Source of the DNA: [Clostridium] polysaccharolyticum
Lineage (GTDB): Bacteria > Bacillota > Clostridia > Lachnospirales > Lachnospiraceae
Assembly (NCBI RefSeq): GCF_900111595.1
Contig: NZ_FOHN01000010.1
Location: forward strand, 45,620-109,619
Length of the DNA: 64,000 nucleotides
Direction of reading: 5' to 3'
Position 1 is the first letter of the stretch, and the number at the start of each line of letters is the position of its first letter. A program made the position numbers and the translations under genes. Under the pieces are notes generated by a model. That model ran no database searches. It was not told the DNA's origin and was given only the letters and a program-made list of their open reading frames with translations. Shown one piece after another: positions 8,100 to 17,793 of the stretch.

Positions 8100-10676
8100 A
8101 TGAAAAGGGAAATTATTTTCAAAATCTGTTCCATCATTTTAAGCTTTGCAATGGCAGCTTGCTTAGCACCTGGCAAAGTATCTGCGGATAGTTCATCCGA
8201 CAAAGGCAATGGAACATATTCAAACCCAGTCATTTATGCAGATGTGCCAGATGTTAGTGTAATCCGTGTTGGCTCCACTTACTACATGGCAAGTACCACA
8301 ATGCATATGTCGCCGGGTGTCCCAATCATGAAGTCAACAGACCTTGTCAATTGGGAGATTTGTAACTATGTGTATGACCGCATTGCAGAAAACAATGAGG
8401 CAAATTTAGCAAATGGTAAGAGCATGTATGGTAAAGGCTCCTGGGCTGCAAGTTTAAAATACAATAAAGGGACCTATTACTGCAGCTTTATGTCTTACAC
8501 AACAGGCAAAACTTACATTTACCAGACAAAAGATATCGAAAACGGTTCCTGGACAAAGTATGAAATCAATGGTACTTACCATGATATGTCTTTGCTATTC
8601 GATACTGACGGCAGAGTATATATGCTTTATGGCGGTACTCAGATTAAATACGTTGAATTGAACTCTGATGTAACGGGCATTAAATACGGTGGTGCAAGCG
8701 GTACCTTATTTGATGGCTCCCGTTTGGTAGGACAAAGTTTATTCGAAGGTACTCAGGCAACCAAAATAAACGGATATTATTATGTATTTAATATTGCTTG
8801 GCCAAGTGGAAAACCACGTACAGAATACTGTTCTCGAAGCAAGTCTTTATATGGACCTTGGGAACATAAGATTGTCTTACAGACAAACTTCCAGGGCGCT
8901 GGTGTAGCACAAGGTGGTATTGTAGATACTCCAGATGGAAAATGGTATGCAATGATGTTTAAAGACAATGGTTCTGTTGGACGTTCCCCAGTTCTTGCTC
9001 CTGTGACATGGCAAAGCGACTGGCCAATGATTGGTTCCAATGGCACTAGCGTTTCTGCTGCTTATCAGATACCTTTGGCTGGAAGCGGAAGAAAAACCAT
9101 CGTAAAATCGGATGAATTCGATGGCGTAAGCAGCGGAAAGACATGGAAGAATGGTTTAGGCTTAGTATGGCAGTGGAACCACAACCCAGACAACAATAAC
9201 TGGTCTATTACACAACGTCCAGGGTATTTAAGATTAAAAAACGGCATGACAGCTAGTGCATTGCATACTGCTAAAAATACATTGACTCAAAGAACATATG
9301 GACCGACATGTTCCGCAAAAGTATGTATGGATGTCACAAACATGAAAAATGGCGATGTTGCTGGTTTAACAGCATTTGCTTACAGCTATGGTTATGTTGG
9401 CGTGAAAATGAATAATGGTTCAAAACAGATCGTTATGGTAAACGCTCCAAGTTCCAACCCTAACCAGATTGAAGCAGTAAACATTAATACAAATAAAGTG
9501 TATTTAAAAATTGAATGCAGCTTTGGAAGCGGTGACAAAGCAAACTTCTTCTATAGCTTAGACGGGAACTCCTGGAAAAAGATTGGTAACCAGTTAAATA
9601 TGGTATATGATTTAACTCACTTTATGGGATACCGTTTTGGATTATTTAATTACGCAACACAACAGACAGGTGGTTATGTTGACTTTGATTTCTTTAGGGT
9701 TAGCGACCAGTTAAAAGGAGCAGGCTATGATCCGACAGAAAGTTCTGTAAATCCAAGTACAGCACCTGTTGTATCTGCAAATCCAAGCAAAGCGCCTATG
9801 GTTACTGGAACAGTTTCAGACGGTTTATACTACATTAAAAATGTAAATGCTCAAAAATATCTTCAGGTAAAAAGCAACACAGGAGCAGCTGGACAGAATG
9901 TTGAAATTAGTACTGGTACAGGAGCAGCTGGACAAAAATGGTATGTAACAAACACAGGTGATGGATATATTACTTTAACAAGTGCATTAGGAAACTTTAT
10001 GCTTGATGTAGATAGAGGTTCTGCTGATGACGGCGCAAACATTCAGATTTATCATGGTTATTCCGGAGATTCCCAGAAATTCTTATTACAGAATACAGGA
10101 ACTGCTGGAGTTTATACATTAGCAACGAAAGTAAGTAACGATTCTAAAAACTTGGATGTATACAATCATGGAAAAACAGATGGTTCCAATGTATGCCAGT
10201 GGTCATTAACTGGAAATCCAAACCAGCAATGGATTTTTGAAGCAGTAAACCCTGTTGTGCCTAGTATAGCTCCATCTGTAGCACCAAGTGTGGCACCATC
10301 GGTAGCTCCATCGGCAGTGCCAAGTACAGCTCCAAGCGTAGCACCAAGCGAAGAACCTTCTAAAGCACCAGTCGTTGATTCTGATATTTCATATCAGTAT
10401 AAAGTTACAAGCGACTGGGGAAGCGGTTTCCAAGGCGAAATAGTAGTGAAGAATAACTCTAATAAAACATATAGCAACTGGCAGCTGACATTCAACTATA
10501 ACAGCAGAATCAGCAGCCTTTGGGGTGCGGAATTTGCAGGTCAGACTGGATCAAAAGTTACAGTTAAAGGCCCATCATGGGATGCAAATTTAGCTCCTGG
10601 ACAGTCTGTATCCATTAATTTTGTTGCAGACTTAGGCAGTGATAAAAATGCTCCAACAAATTATGTTTTAGGATAA
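8100..10676 (+). CDS. Secreted GH43 xylosidase/arabinofuranosidase with CBM13 and CBM2
   Basis: Extracellular glycosidase acting on xylan side chains or xylo-oligosaccharides. The ATG at 8100 (GAGAGGT about 7 bases upstream) starts a clear signal peptide, residues 1 to about 29; an earlier in-frame ATG at 8052 has no such support. The GH43 five-blade propeller (about 36-325) shows D51 in DVPDVSV as base, D162 in YHDMSLL, and E216 in SLFEGTQ as acid. A beta-sandwich domain (about 335-535) of the GH43_C2 kind follows, then a Pro-Ser linker, CBM13 (about 572-716), a longer APSVAPS linker, and CBM2 (about 762-858). CBM13 and CBM2 closely match those of the GH30 protein at 2868-5039. Xylosidase versus arabinofuranosidase cannot be decided by reading. 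Confidence 0.9.
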   Translation: MKREIIFKICSIILSFAMAACLAPGKVSADSSSDKGNGTYSNPVIYADVPDVSVIRVGSTYYMASTTMHMSPGVPIMKSTDLVNWEICNYVYDRIAENNEANLANGKSMYGKGSWAASLKYNKGTYYCSFMSYTTGKTYIYQTKDIENGSWTKYEINGTYHDMSLLFDTDGRVYMLYGGTQIKYVELNSDVTGIKYGGASGTLFDGSRLVGQSLFEGTQATKINGYYYVFNIAWPSGKPRTEYCSRSKSLYGPWEHKIVLQTNFQGAGVAQGGIVDTPDGKWYAMMFKDNGSVGRSPVLAPVTWQSDWPMIGSNGTSVSAAYQIPLAGSGRKTIVKSDEFDGVSSGKTWKNGLGLVWQWNHNPDNNNWSITQRPGYLRLKNGMTASALHTAKNTLTQRTYGPTCSAKVCMDVTNMKNGDVAGLTAFAYSYGYVGVKMNNGSKQIVMVNAPSSNPNQIEAVNINTNKVYLKIECSFGSGDKANFFYSLDGNSWKKIGNQLNMVYDLTHFMGYRFGLFNYATQQTGGYVDFDFFRVSDQLKGAGYDPTESSVNPSTAPVVSANPSKAPMVTGTVSDGLYYIKNVNAQKYLQVKSNTGAAGQNVEISTGTGAAGQKWYVTNTGDGYITLTSALGNFMLDVDRGSADDGANIQIYHGYSGDSQKFLLQNTGTAGVYTLATKVSNDSKNLDVYNHGKTDGSNVCQWSLTGNPNQQWIFEAVNPVVPSIAPSVAPSVAPSVAPSAVPSTAPSVAPSEEPSKAPVVDSDISYQYKVTSDWGSGFQGEIVVKNNSNKTYSNWQLTFNYNSRISSLWGAEFAGQTGSKVTVKGPSWDANLAPGQSVSINFVADLGSDKNAPTNYVLG

Positions 10677-10729
10677 AAAGAGTTCATTTTATATCTTTAA
10701 TCTATACATAATAGGCAAAGCAAAACACG

Positions 10730-10784
10730 ATTCCTCCTTTTCTTGGTATAATGATTCTTGTATCAAGTAAAAGGAGGAATTTTT
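10730..10784 (+). terminator. Hairpin that is both GH43 terminator and cover of the next gene's RBS
   Basis: ATTCCTCCTTTTCTTG (10730-10745) pairs with CAAGTAAAAGGAGGAAT (10764-10780), 16 pairs with one bulged base, followed by five T (10780-10784). It is a good intrinsic terminator for the GH43 transcript. Its 3' arm is also the AAAGGAGG ribosome binding site of the esterase gene. Confidence 0.75.
10744..10752 (+). promoter_or_regulatory. Extended -10 promoter in the hairpin loop
   Basis: TGGTATAAT, an extended -10 (TGnTATAAT), lies in the loop of the preceding hairpin. No good -35 is visible 16-18 bases upstream. Starts from here would begin near 10759, leaving out the left arm and freeing the RBS. 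Confidence 0.55.
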
Positions 10785-10785
10785 A

Positions 10786-13086
10786 ATGAAGCAATATAAG
10801 AAAATAATATCAAAATTCCTAATATGTGCCATGGCTACTAGTATGCTGCCAATGCCAGCAGTAAGCAATACTGCATCTGCAGCAGCTGTAGCGGTATCGG
10901 ATGTCACAAAGGAAAGTGGAAGAGTTCAGATTTTTAAAGGACCAAAAGAAAGTTCAGCTTGGGCACAAGTTGCAACATTTGACTCTACAAAAAATTATGG
11001 AACATTTGATAATTCGATTATCAAAAAAGGTGGTTATTTTGAAGCAAATGTATCAGAGTCTAGCGAAGGTGTGCAAATGATTTTCCAAAGCTGGACAGGC
11101 GGAGCTGGATGGGCTATTGTAGAACCAAGTGAAATTATTACAAATGCAGACGGATCTTACTTGTTAAGATTCTGCTATGATGATATTGTTTCAAGCTATG
11201 GGTCAAAATTTGACTTAATTGATAGAATATATTTTAATACGACATGGAAGGCGATTACATTGAATTCATTAGATTATGTAACAGGAGATATGCCTGTACA
11301 GTCAACAAAACCAGCAGAAACTTCTAGTGCTCCTTCAACTGCGCCATCTGCTGCAGCAGAAGTTTCCAAAGAGCCAGCAGTATCTGCTGCACCTGTGGAA
11401 AGCAAAGAGCCAGCAGTGTCTGCTGCACCTGTGGAAAGCAAAGAGCCGGCAGTGTCTGCTGCGCCTGTGGAAAGCAAAGAGCCGGCAGTTTCCGTTGCAC
11501 CTGTGGAAAGCAAAGAACCAGCAGTGTCTGTTGCGCCTGTGGAAAGCAAAGAACCAGCAGTATCCACAGCTCCTGTGAAAGATGCTGTAAATCTGTTTAC
11601 TGGAAAGAGCAGTTTAACTACATATTCTACTGGAGGAAAAATTACAGCTAAGAAGAATGGCGGAACATTAGATCCAGCCATTATTAACAAAGATGGTTAC
11701 TTTACCGTTCATTTTAATGGTTCCAGAACATCCTCCAATTTAGTATTTTCAAGCTGGACAGGTGGAGAAGGATGGGCTACTGTAAGTGCTACAGCCATTA
11801 AGAGAAATGGTTTTGATGATTTTACAGCTATTTATTCTTATGATACCATTGCAAAGGCTTATGGTACGGATTTCTCAACATTAGACGTGATTTACTTTGT
11901 TGCACAAGGAAATCCATATACCATTTTATCAGTTGACTATGTACCAAGTGGAGTAGATGCAGCTATTGCAAGCTGTTCTGTAACTCCTCCAGCAACAGAA
12001 GCACCAAGTTATGTAGCTGGCGACTTAAAAGAAAGAACATGCAAACCAGATGAAGAACACGTAAAAGTACTAGGAAGAACATATACCGATGCTAACGGTT
12101 CCAGATGGTTAAACAATCTTTGCTCTGGAGTAGAATTCACATTTACAGGAACAAAAGCATCCATTGATGTAACAGCAGTTGCCAATGAAGAAAAAAATCA
12201 CTATGGACGTATTGCAATTTATGTAAATGAAAAACTAGTTGTAGATGATATGATTAAAACATTGAAGAAGACTTATGATTTCTATGAAAGTGATGAAGCA
12301 AAACCAGTATCAGTTAAGATCATGAGACTTTCTGAATCTGCTTACATTCCATTTTCCATAGATAATATCCAGGTTACTTCTACTGCAGCAATCCAGCCAG
12401 CAGCAAACCGTACACGGAAAATTGAGTTTATTGGAGATTCTATTACATGTGGTTATGGTGTAGATGAGCAAAACGCATCTTCAATGTTCTCTACAACCAA
12501 TTCTGATGGTTCAAAATCCTATGCTTACAAGACTGCTCAGAAACTAGGTGCTGACTTTAGCATGTTTGCAGCAAGTGGTTTTGGTGTAATTTCTGGATAT
12601 ACAGGTGGAGATTTGAATACACTTCAGACAATTCCGCAATATTATGAAAGCCAGGGATTTAGCTGGTATACACTTCCAGATGGAAAACAGGCTATGGATA
12701 TTCCTTGGGATTTTGATGTGGACGAACCAGATGCAATCGTAGTCAACTTAGGTACAAACGATAGTTCTTATACAAGAAATGATGAAGGTAAGAAAGCAGC
12801 ATTTGTAAAAGCTTATGTAGCATTTTTAAAACAAATAAGAAGCAAAAATCCAAATGCAGCGATTTTCTGTACTTTAGGCATTATGGGACAGGATTTATAT
12901 CCACAGATTGAAGAGGCAGTTTCTGCTTATACAAAAGAAACAGGTGATAAACAGGTATACACTTTACAATTTGATGTACAGAATATGAATGATGGTGTCT
13001 GTGTAGACTGGCATCCAACGGAAACAACTTATGAAAAAGCGGCTGATACATTAGTAGATTATATGAGTTATATTATGGGCTGGTAA
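10786..13086 (+). CDS. Secreted CE2-type acetyl(xylan) esterase with two N-terminal binding modules
   Basis: Extracellular carbohydrate esterase that removes acetyl groups from xylan or other wall sugars. A signal peptide covers about residues 1-33. Two related beta-sandwich modules (about 45-165 and 267-387) share SWTGG(A/E)GWA and an IYF core and look like carbohydrate-binding modules; I cannot name their family. Between them is a linker of six 12-residue repeats. The CE2 part begins near 415 with a jelly-roll domain, followed by the SGNH hydrolase: S552 in GDSITCGYG, GTND (656-659), and D741-W-H743 in DWHP. The missing second lid Glu and this layout fit CE2. The RBS is AAAGGAGG at 10770-10777. 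Confidence 0.88.
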   Translation: MKQYKKIISKFLICAMATSMLPMPAVSNTASAAAVAVSDVTKESGRVQIFKGPKESSAWAQVATFDSTKNYGTFDNSIIKKGGYFEANVSESSEGVQMIFQSWTGGAGWAIVEPSEIITNADGSYLLRFCYDDIVSSYGSKFDLIDRIYFNTTWKAITLNSLDYVTGDMPVQSTKPAETSSAPSTAPSAAAEVSKEPAVSAAPVESKEPAVSAAPVESKEPAVSAAPVESKEPAVSVAPVESKEPAVSVAPVESKEPAVSTAPVKDAVNLFTGKSSLTTYSTGGKITAKKNGGTLDPAIINKDGYFTVHFNGSRTSSNLVFSSWTGGEGWATVSATAIKRNGFDDFTAIYSYDTIAKAYGTDFSTLDVIYFVAQGNPYTILSVDYVPSGVDAAIASCSVTPPATEAPSYVAGDLKERTCKPDEEHVKVLGRTYTDANGSRWLNNLCSGVEFTFTGTKASIDVTAVANEEKNHYGRIAIYVNEKLVVDDMIKTLKKTYDFYESDEAKPVSVKIMRLSESAYIPFSIDNIQVTSTAAIQPAANRTRKIEFIGDSITCGYGVDEQNASSMFSTTNSDGSKSYAYKTAQKLGADFSMFAASGFGVISGYTGGDLNTLQTIPQYYESQGFSWYTLPDGKQAMDIPWDFDVDEPDAIVVNLGTNDSSYTRNDEGKKAAFVKAYVAFLKQIRSKNPNAAIFCTLGIMGQDLYPQIEEAVSAYTKETGDKQVYTLQFDVQNMNDGVCVDWHPTETTYEKAADTLVDYMSYIMGW
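11362..11577 (+). repeat. Six 36-bp tandem repeats coding a linker
   Basis: Six contiguous units encode (E/V)SKEPAVS(A/V/T)APV between the two binding modules. There are no spacers, and all units are in frame. Confidence 0.93.
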
Positions 13087-13106
13087 TAGAAATTTAGAAA
13101 CCAAAA

Positions 13107-13158
13107 GGAAGTGCCCTTTAGCAATTTTTCAAATTGCTAAAGTGACACTTCCTTTTTT
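13107..13158 (+). terminator. Terminator of the esterase gene
   Basis: Nested stem: GGAAGTG (13107-13113) with CACTTCC (13146-13152), enclosing TTTAGCAATTT with AAATTGCTAAA, followed by a run of T. Confidence 0.9.
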
Positions 13159-13228
13159 ATATTTCTGAATATTTTTCATCATTCCTTTTCACACTAAAGA
13201 AGTATGAAGCAGAAAAGGAGGAATTGAT

Positions 13229-13420
13229 ATGGAATTTAATGTTGCCGAAGGAAAAGTAAAGAATAACGCAAGAAGTTTTAACACCAAAACACGAATTTCC
13301 CAAACAACAGCGGCATTGGCAGAGCACTATAAAGCCACACCTGAAGCTAATGTAACAATACCAAGTGGCGAAGCAGTGTCAGAGGCCAAGGACTGGGTTG
13401 ATAACGGAAGTAAATTATAA
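13229..13420 (+). CDS. Small DUF3787-like protein
   Basis: 63-residue soluble protein with an excellent RBS (AAAGGAGGAATTGAT before the ATG). The C-terminal half (TTAALAEHY, then PSGEAVSEAKDWVDN) resembles the short DUF3787 family of clostridial proteins, some of which have been linked to spores. It ends 14 bases before nifJ, so the two may be cotranscribed. Function unknown; the family call rests on a short match. Confidence 0.6.
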   Translation: MEFNVAEGKVKNNARSFNTKTRISQTTAALAEHYKATPEANVTIPSGEAVSEAKDWVDNGSKL

Positions 13421-13434
13421 GAAAAGGAGACATT

Positions 13435-16400
13435 ATGGGGAAAAAGACACTAACGGTAGACGGTAATACTGCGGCAGCATACGTTGCATATGCTTACACA
13501 GAAGTCGCCGCCATTTATCCAATCACACCATCCTCTACTATGGCAGAGGTAGTAGACGAGTGGGCCGCCAATGGACAGAAAAACATATTTGGCCAGACAG
13601 TAAATGTAGTAGAAATGCAGTCAGAAGCTGGTGCGGCAGGAACATTTCACGGTTCTTTGCAGGCAGGAGCTTTAACCACTACGTTTACAGCATCTCAAGG
13701 TCTTCTGCTCATGATACCAGATATGTATAAAGTTGCAGGAGAACTTCTGCCAGGTGTATTTCATGTAAGTGCACGTGCCTTAGCAGCACAGGCATTAAGC
13801 ATATTCGGTGACCATCAGGATGTAATGGCAGCAAGACAGATTGGCTGTGTCATGTTAGCATCCAGTTCCGTACAAGAAGTAGCAGACATAGCACCAGTGG
13901 CGCATTTAGCCGCTTTAAAAGGCCGACTTCCCTTTATACATTTCTTTGATGGATTTCGTACATCCCATGAAATACAGAAAATTGAAGTATTAGATTACGA
14001 AGATTATGCCAATTTACTTGACCAGAATGCTTTCAATGAATTTAGAAAACATGCTTTGTCACCTAGCAATCCTGTGACAAGAGGAACTGCACAGAATCCA
14101 GATATCTATTTCCAGACAAAAGAAGCTTCCTCACCATTTTATGAAAAAATCGCTGGAATTGTAGAAGAGTATTTTGATAAAATCAATACCTTAACAGGCC
14201 GCAAATATGGATTATTTAATTACTACGGAGCAAAAGACGCCCAGTATATCATCATAGCAATCGGCTCCGTTTGCGAGGCTATTGAGGAAACAATCGACTA
14301 TTGTAACAGTCAAGGTAAAAAATACGGTCTTGTAAAAGTCCATTTATACCGTCCTTTCTCTATGGAGCATTTCTTAAAATGTATCCCAGATACGGTAAAA
14401 AAAGTGGCTGTACTTGACCGAACCAAAGAACCAGGATCTGTTGGGGAACCGCTATATTTGGATGTCGTAAACAGTTTCTTTCAAATGGGAAAACATCCCG
14501 ATATTATAGGAGGCCGTTATGGACTTGGTTCAAAAGATACAACTCCTAGCGATATTAAAGCAATATTTGAAAATTTAGAAAGCCAGAATGCAAAGAACCG
14601 GTTTACCATTGGCATTAATGATGATGTCATGCACACTTCATTAGAAGTAAAAGAACGAATTGTAACAGAAGATCCGAATACCGTTCGCTGTATTTTCTGG
14701 GGACTTGGTTCTGATGGTACGGTAGGAGCCAACAAACAGGCTATTAAGATTATTGGCGACAATACAGATAAATACGTGCAGGCTTATTTCGCTTATGATT
14801 CCAAAAAATCTGGTGGCCTGACTAAGTCTTATCTGCGTTTTGGAGATACTCCAATTAGAGCCACATATCTTATTGAGGAAGCGGACTATATCGCCTGTCA
14901 CAATCCGTCTTATGTGCATACCTATGATTTAACAAAAGGATTAAAAGAAGGCGGAACATTTGTACTCAATTGCAGATATAACAAAGAGGAATTAGATAGC
15001 CACATTCCAGCCCGTTTAAAACGGGCTTTAGCAAAGAAAAAAGCAGAATTCTATATTGTTGACGCCATACAGATAGCAGAAGATATCGGACTTCGTAATC
15101 GCATTAGCATGGTTATGCAAGGGGTATTCTTCAAATTAAATGGCATTCTTCCAGAAGATAAAGCCAAAGATCTTCTTAAGAAATCCGTAGAGAAAATGTT
15201 CCGGAAAAAGGGCGAACAGATTATAGAAATGAATTGCAAAGCCCTAGAAGAAGGATTTGCAAAAGTTATACCAGTTGACATTCCGGCTGACTGGGAAAAT
15301 GCAGAGGATAGCCAAAAGCCTCACGTGGAAGAACCAGAATTTATCAAAAATATCTTAAGACCTATGGAACGTCAAGAAGGAGAGCTGCTTCCTGTCAGTG
15401 CATTTAACGGAATGGAAGATGGAACTTTTCCAAATGGTACCGCTGCATACGAAAAACGTGGTGTGGCAGTAAATGTACCAGAATGGATCATAGAAAACTG
15501 TATTCAATGTAACCAGTGTTCCTATATTTGTCCACATGCAACTATTCGGCCATTTTTATTGACCGAAGAAGAACAGAAAAAGGCTCCTGCAAGTTTTGAG
15601 ACAAAAAAAACAATTGAAAAGAAATTGGGAAACTTTGGTTACCGCATTCAATTAGATCCTATGGACTGTACTGGATGTGGAAACTGTGCTGACATCTGTC
15701 CTGCCAAGCCAAAGGCACTTGTTATGAAAAAACTTGCAACACAGACAGAAAAAGAAGTTCCAAACTGGGAATATGCCATTGGAAAAGTATCTAGAAAGGA
15801 CGATTTATTTGCTGGGAACACTGTAAAAGACACCCAGTTTAAAATGCCTTATCATGAATTTTCAGGAGCTTGTGCTGGATGTGGAGAAACCCCATATATT
15901 AAACTTGTAACACAGCTCTTTGGTGATCGCATGATGATTGCCAATGCTACAGGCTGTTCCTCAATCTGGGGTGCTTCCGCACCATCAACACCATATACAG
16001 CAGATGAAAATGGAAAAGGACCAAGCTGGGCCAATTCTTTATTTGAAGATAACGCAGAATATGGTCTGGGTATGCGGTTAGGAATCAAGCAGATACGTGA
16101 CCAGATTGCAATATCTATGGAACACTTAATAAATAGAACTAGTGACGAAACTTTAAAGCAGGCATGTGAAAAGTGGCTAGAATCCAAAGAAGAAGGAGAG
16201 GCATCCAAGAAGGCAGCAAAGGCTATCGAACAGGCTCTTGCCAGTTATTCTCCAGAAAATCCAGAAGAACAGCAATGGATTATGCACATTGCAAGACATT
16301 CCAAATACCTTGTAAAACCTTCTCAATGGATTCTAGGTGGTGATGGATGGGCTTATGATATTGATTATGGAGGACTAGATCATGTTTTAGCAAGTGGAGA

Positions 16401-16968
16401 GGATCTTAATGTATTGGTATTCGATACAGAGATTTACTCCAATACAGGTGGACAGGCTTCAAAATCAACTCCAGCAGCGGCAATTGCAAAATTTGCTACT
16501 TCTGGCAAACGGACACGCAAAAAAGATTTAGGACGGATGATGATTACTTATGGAAATGTTTATGTAGCACAAGTTTCTATGGGAGCAGATAAAAACCACG
16601 TCTTAAAAGTGATTCGTGAAGCAGAAGCTTACAAAGGTCCATCGCTTATTATTGCATATGCACCTTGTATCAATCATGGTATCAAGGAAGGCATGGGACG
16701 AAGCATAGCTAATATGGCCCAGGCAGTTGCCTGTGGATACTGGCATTTATGGAGATATAATCCTGAGTTAAAAGCAGAAGGAAAGAATCCATTTACCTTA
16801 GATTCTAAACCGCCAAAAGACAGTTTCCGGGACTTTATCATGGGACAGGTCCGTTATACGGCACTTATGAAACAGTCTCCAGAAAAGGCAGAAGAACTGT
16901 ATGAGTATACGGAGCAGATGGCAAAAGAACGATACGAAGAGTATTTAAGATTAGCAGGAAAAGAATAA
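13435..16968 (+). CDS. nifJ: Pyruvate:ferredoxin (flavodoxin) oxidoreductase
   Basis: Oxidises pyruvate to acetyl-CoA and CO2, passing electrons to ferredoxin or flavodoxin; central to energy metabolism in strict anaerobes. The 1177 residues match the single-chain homodimeric form. From N- to C-terminus: pyrimidine-binding domain I (YPITPSSTMAE, MQSEAGAAG), the transketolase C-like domain, a CoA/EKR region, a two-cluster ferredoxin domain (CIQCNQCSYICP from residue 689, CTGCGNCADICP from 745), and the TPP-binding domain (CAGCGETPY; GGDGWAYDIDYGG near 968; SNTGGQASKSTP). AAAGGAG before the ATG. All cluster cysteines are present. A flavodoxin that could accept electrons is encoded at 25939. Confidence 0.98.
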   Translation: MGKKTLTVDGNTAAAYVAYAYTEVAAIYPITPSSTMAEVVDEWAANGQKNIFGQTVNVVEMQSEAGAAGTFHGSLQAGALTTTFTASQGLLLMIPDMYKVAGELLPGVFHVSARALAAQALSIFGDHQDVMAARQIGCVMLASSSVQEVADIAPVAHLAALKGRLPFIHFFDGFRTSHEIQKIEVLDYEDYANLLDQNAFNEFRKHALSPSNPVTRGTAQNPDIYFQTKEASSPFYEKIAGIVEEYFDKINTLTGRKYGLFNYYGAKDAQYIIIAIGSVCEAIEETIDYCNSQGKKYGLVKVHLYRPFSMEHFLKCIPDTVKKVAVLDRTKEPGSVGEPLYLDVVNSFFQMGKHPDIIGGRYGLGSKDTTPSDIKAIFENLESQNAKNRFTIGINDDVMHTSLEVKERIVTEDPNTVRCIFWGLGSDGTVGANKQAIKIIGDNTDKYVQAYFAYDSKKSGGLTKSYLRFGDTPIRATYLIEEADYIACHNPSYVHTYDLTKGLKEGGTFVLNCRYNKEELDSHIPARLKRALAKKKAEFYIVDAIQIAEDIGLRNRISMVMQGVFFKLNGILPEDKAKDLLKKSVEKMFRKKGEQIIEMNCKALEEGFAKVIPVDIPADWENAEDSQKPHVEEPEFIKNILRPMERQEGELLPVSAFNGMEDGTFPNGTAAYEKRGVAVNVPEWIIENCIQCNQCSYICPHATIRPFLLTEEEQKKAPASFETKKTIEKKLGNFGYRIQLDPMDCTGCGNCADICPAKPKALVMKKLATQTEKEVPNWEYAIGKVSRKDDLFAGNTVKDTQFKMPYHEFSGACAGCGETPYIKLVTQLFGDRMMIANATGCSSIWGASAPSTPYTADENGKGPSWANSLFEDNAEYGLGMRLGIKQIRDQIAISMEHLINRTSDETLKQACEKWLESKEEGEASKKAAKAIEQALASYSPENPEEQQWIMHIARHSKYLVKPSQWILGGDGWAYDIDYGGLDHVLASGEDLNVLVFDTEIYSNTGGQASKSTPAAAIAKFATSGKRTRKKDLGRMMITYGNVYVAQVSMGADKNHVLKVIREAEAYKGPSLIIAYAPCINHGIKEGMGRSIANMAQAVACGYWHLWRYNPELKAEGKNPFTLDSKPPKDSFRDFIMGQVRYTALMKQSPEKAEELYEYTEQMAKERYEEYLRLAGKE

Positions 16969-16974
16969 TCAGAA

Positions 16975-17009
16975 AATGCCTCAAGGGTGAAAATCACTTT
17001 TGAGGCATT
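16975..17009 (+). terminator. Stem-loop after nifJ
   Basis: AATGCCTCAA (16975-16984) pairs with TTGAGGCATT (17000-17009). Only a weak T tail follows, so termination may be partial. Confidence 0.6.
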
Positions 17010-17054
17010 CCTTATATCTGGCTTTTGTGTTAGAATACTATTGAGGTGAATAAA

Positions 17055-17738
17055 ATGGCAAAAGACAATCGTGATAAAAAGGGAATGCGACGAATTCATT
17101 ATGTGCCAGATTATGTAGTATTTGACTTAGAAACAACTGGAGTCAGTGTGTATAAAGATGATATTATCGAAATTTCCGCAGTGAAAGTACAAAATGGTTC
17201 TGTAATAGATACCTTTTCTACATTAGTTAATCCATTAAGACCAATTCCAAAAGAAGCTACTATGGTAAATGGCATTACAGATGAAATGGTAGCAGATGCA
17301 CCTGTATTGCAAGAAGTTCTTCGGGAATTTCTGGCATTTATCGGCAATTCTGTATTAGTAGGCCATAACATTCAAAGTTTTGATATGAATTTTATATACG
17401 ATGCTTCTATGAAGTTATACAATATTCCAATAGAAAATGATTTTATCGATACTTTGCATATGGCAAGAAAATGCCTTCCAAAGTTAAGCCATCACAAGCT
17501 TGTGGACATAGCAGAGTATTTTGGCATCAGCAGTGAAGGCGCCCATCGAGCGTTAAATGACTGTATTATGAATCAGTTATGTTATGAAGAATTAGGGAAA
17601 CTGCAGGCAGATATTCCGGTTGTAATCTGTCCAGGCTGTGGCGCAGAAATGGTTAAAAGAGCGGGAAAGTTTGGTGAATTCTATGGCTGCAGCAATTATC
17701 CAAATTGCAGGCAGACCAAAAACATAAAAGACATATAG
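17055..17738 (+). CDS. DEDDh 3'-5' exonuclease with C-terminal zinc finger
   Basis: PolC/DnaQ-type 3'-5' exonuclease. DEDDh residues are visible: D24 and E26 in DLETTG, D110 in HNIQSFD, and H164/D169 in HRALND. The last 40 residues hold a topoisomerase-type zinc ribbon (CPGC, then CSNYPNC, with C192, C195, C212 and C218). The ATG at 17055 is preferred over the GTG at 17046, since GAGGTG at 17043-17048 serves as its RBS. Free-standing proteins of this layout are common in Clostridia; a role in DNA repair is likely but unproven. Convergent with the mannanase gene. Confidence 0.85.
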   Translation: MAKDNRDKKGMRRIHYVPDYVVFDLETTGVSVYKDDIIEISAVKVQNGSVIDTFSTLVNPLRPIPKEATMVNGITDEMVADAPVLQEVLREFLAFIGNSVLVGHNIQSFDMNFIYDASMKLYNIPIENDFIDTLHMARKCLPKLSHHKLVDIAEYFGISSEGAHRALNDCIMNQLCYEELGKLQADIPVVICPGCGAEMVKRAGKFGEFYGCSNYPNCRQTKNIKDI

Positions 17739-17743
17739 CATAA

Positions 17744-17775
17744 AACAGGCAGATGAAAATTCTCATCTGCCTGTT
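17744..17775. terminator. Bidirectional terminator between exonuclease and mannanase
   Basis: AACAGGCAGATGA (17744-17756) and TCATCTGCCTGTT (17763-17775), a 13-bp perfect stem with a 6-base loop, serving the two convergent genes. The T run is short on both sides. Confidence 0.85.
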
Positions 17776-17793
17776 TGTGTCTCAGTATATGGA

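Noticed and set aside
11362..11577. 36-bp regular repeats that resemble a CRISPR array
   Set aside because: The units are contiguous without spacers, in frame, and encode a Pro-rich linker of the esterase.
11274..11690. 138-codon antisense frame
   Set aside because: It is the shadow of the repeat linker on the other strand, with low-complexity product and no RBS.
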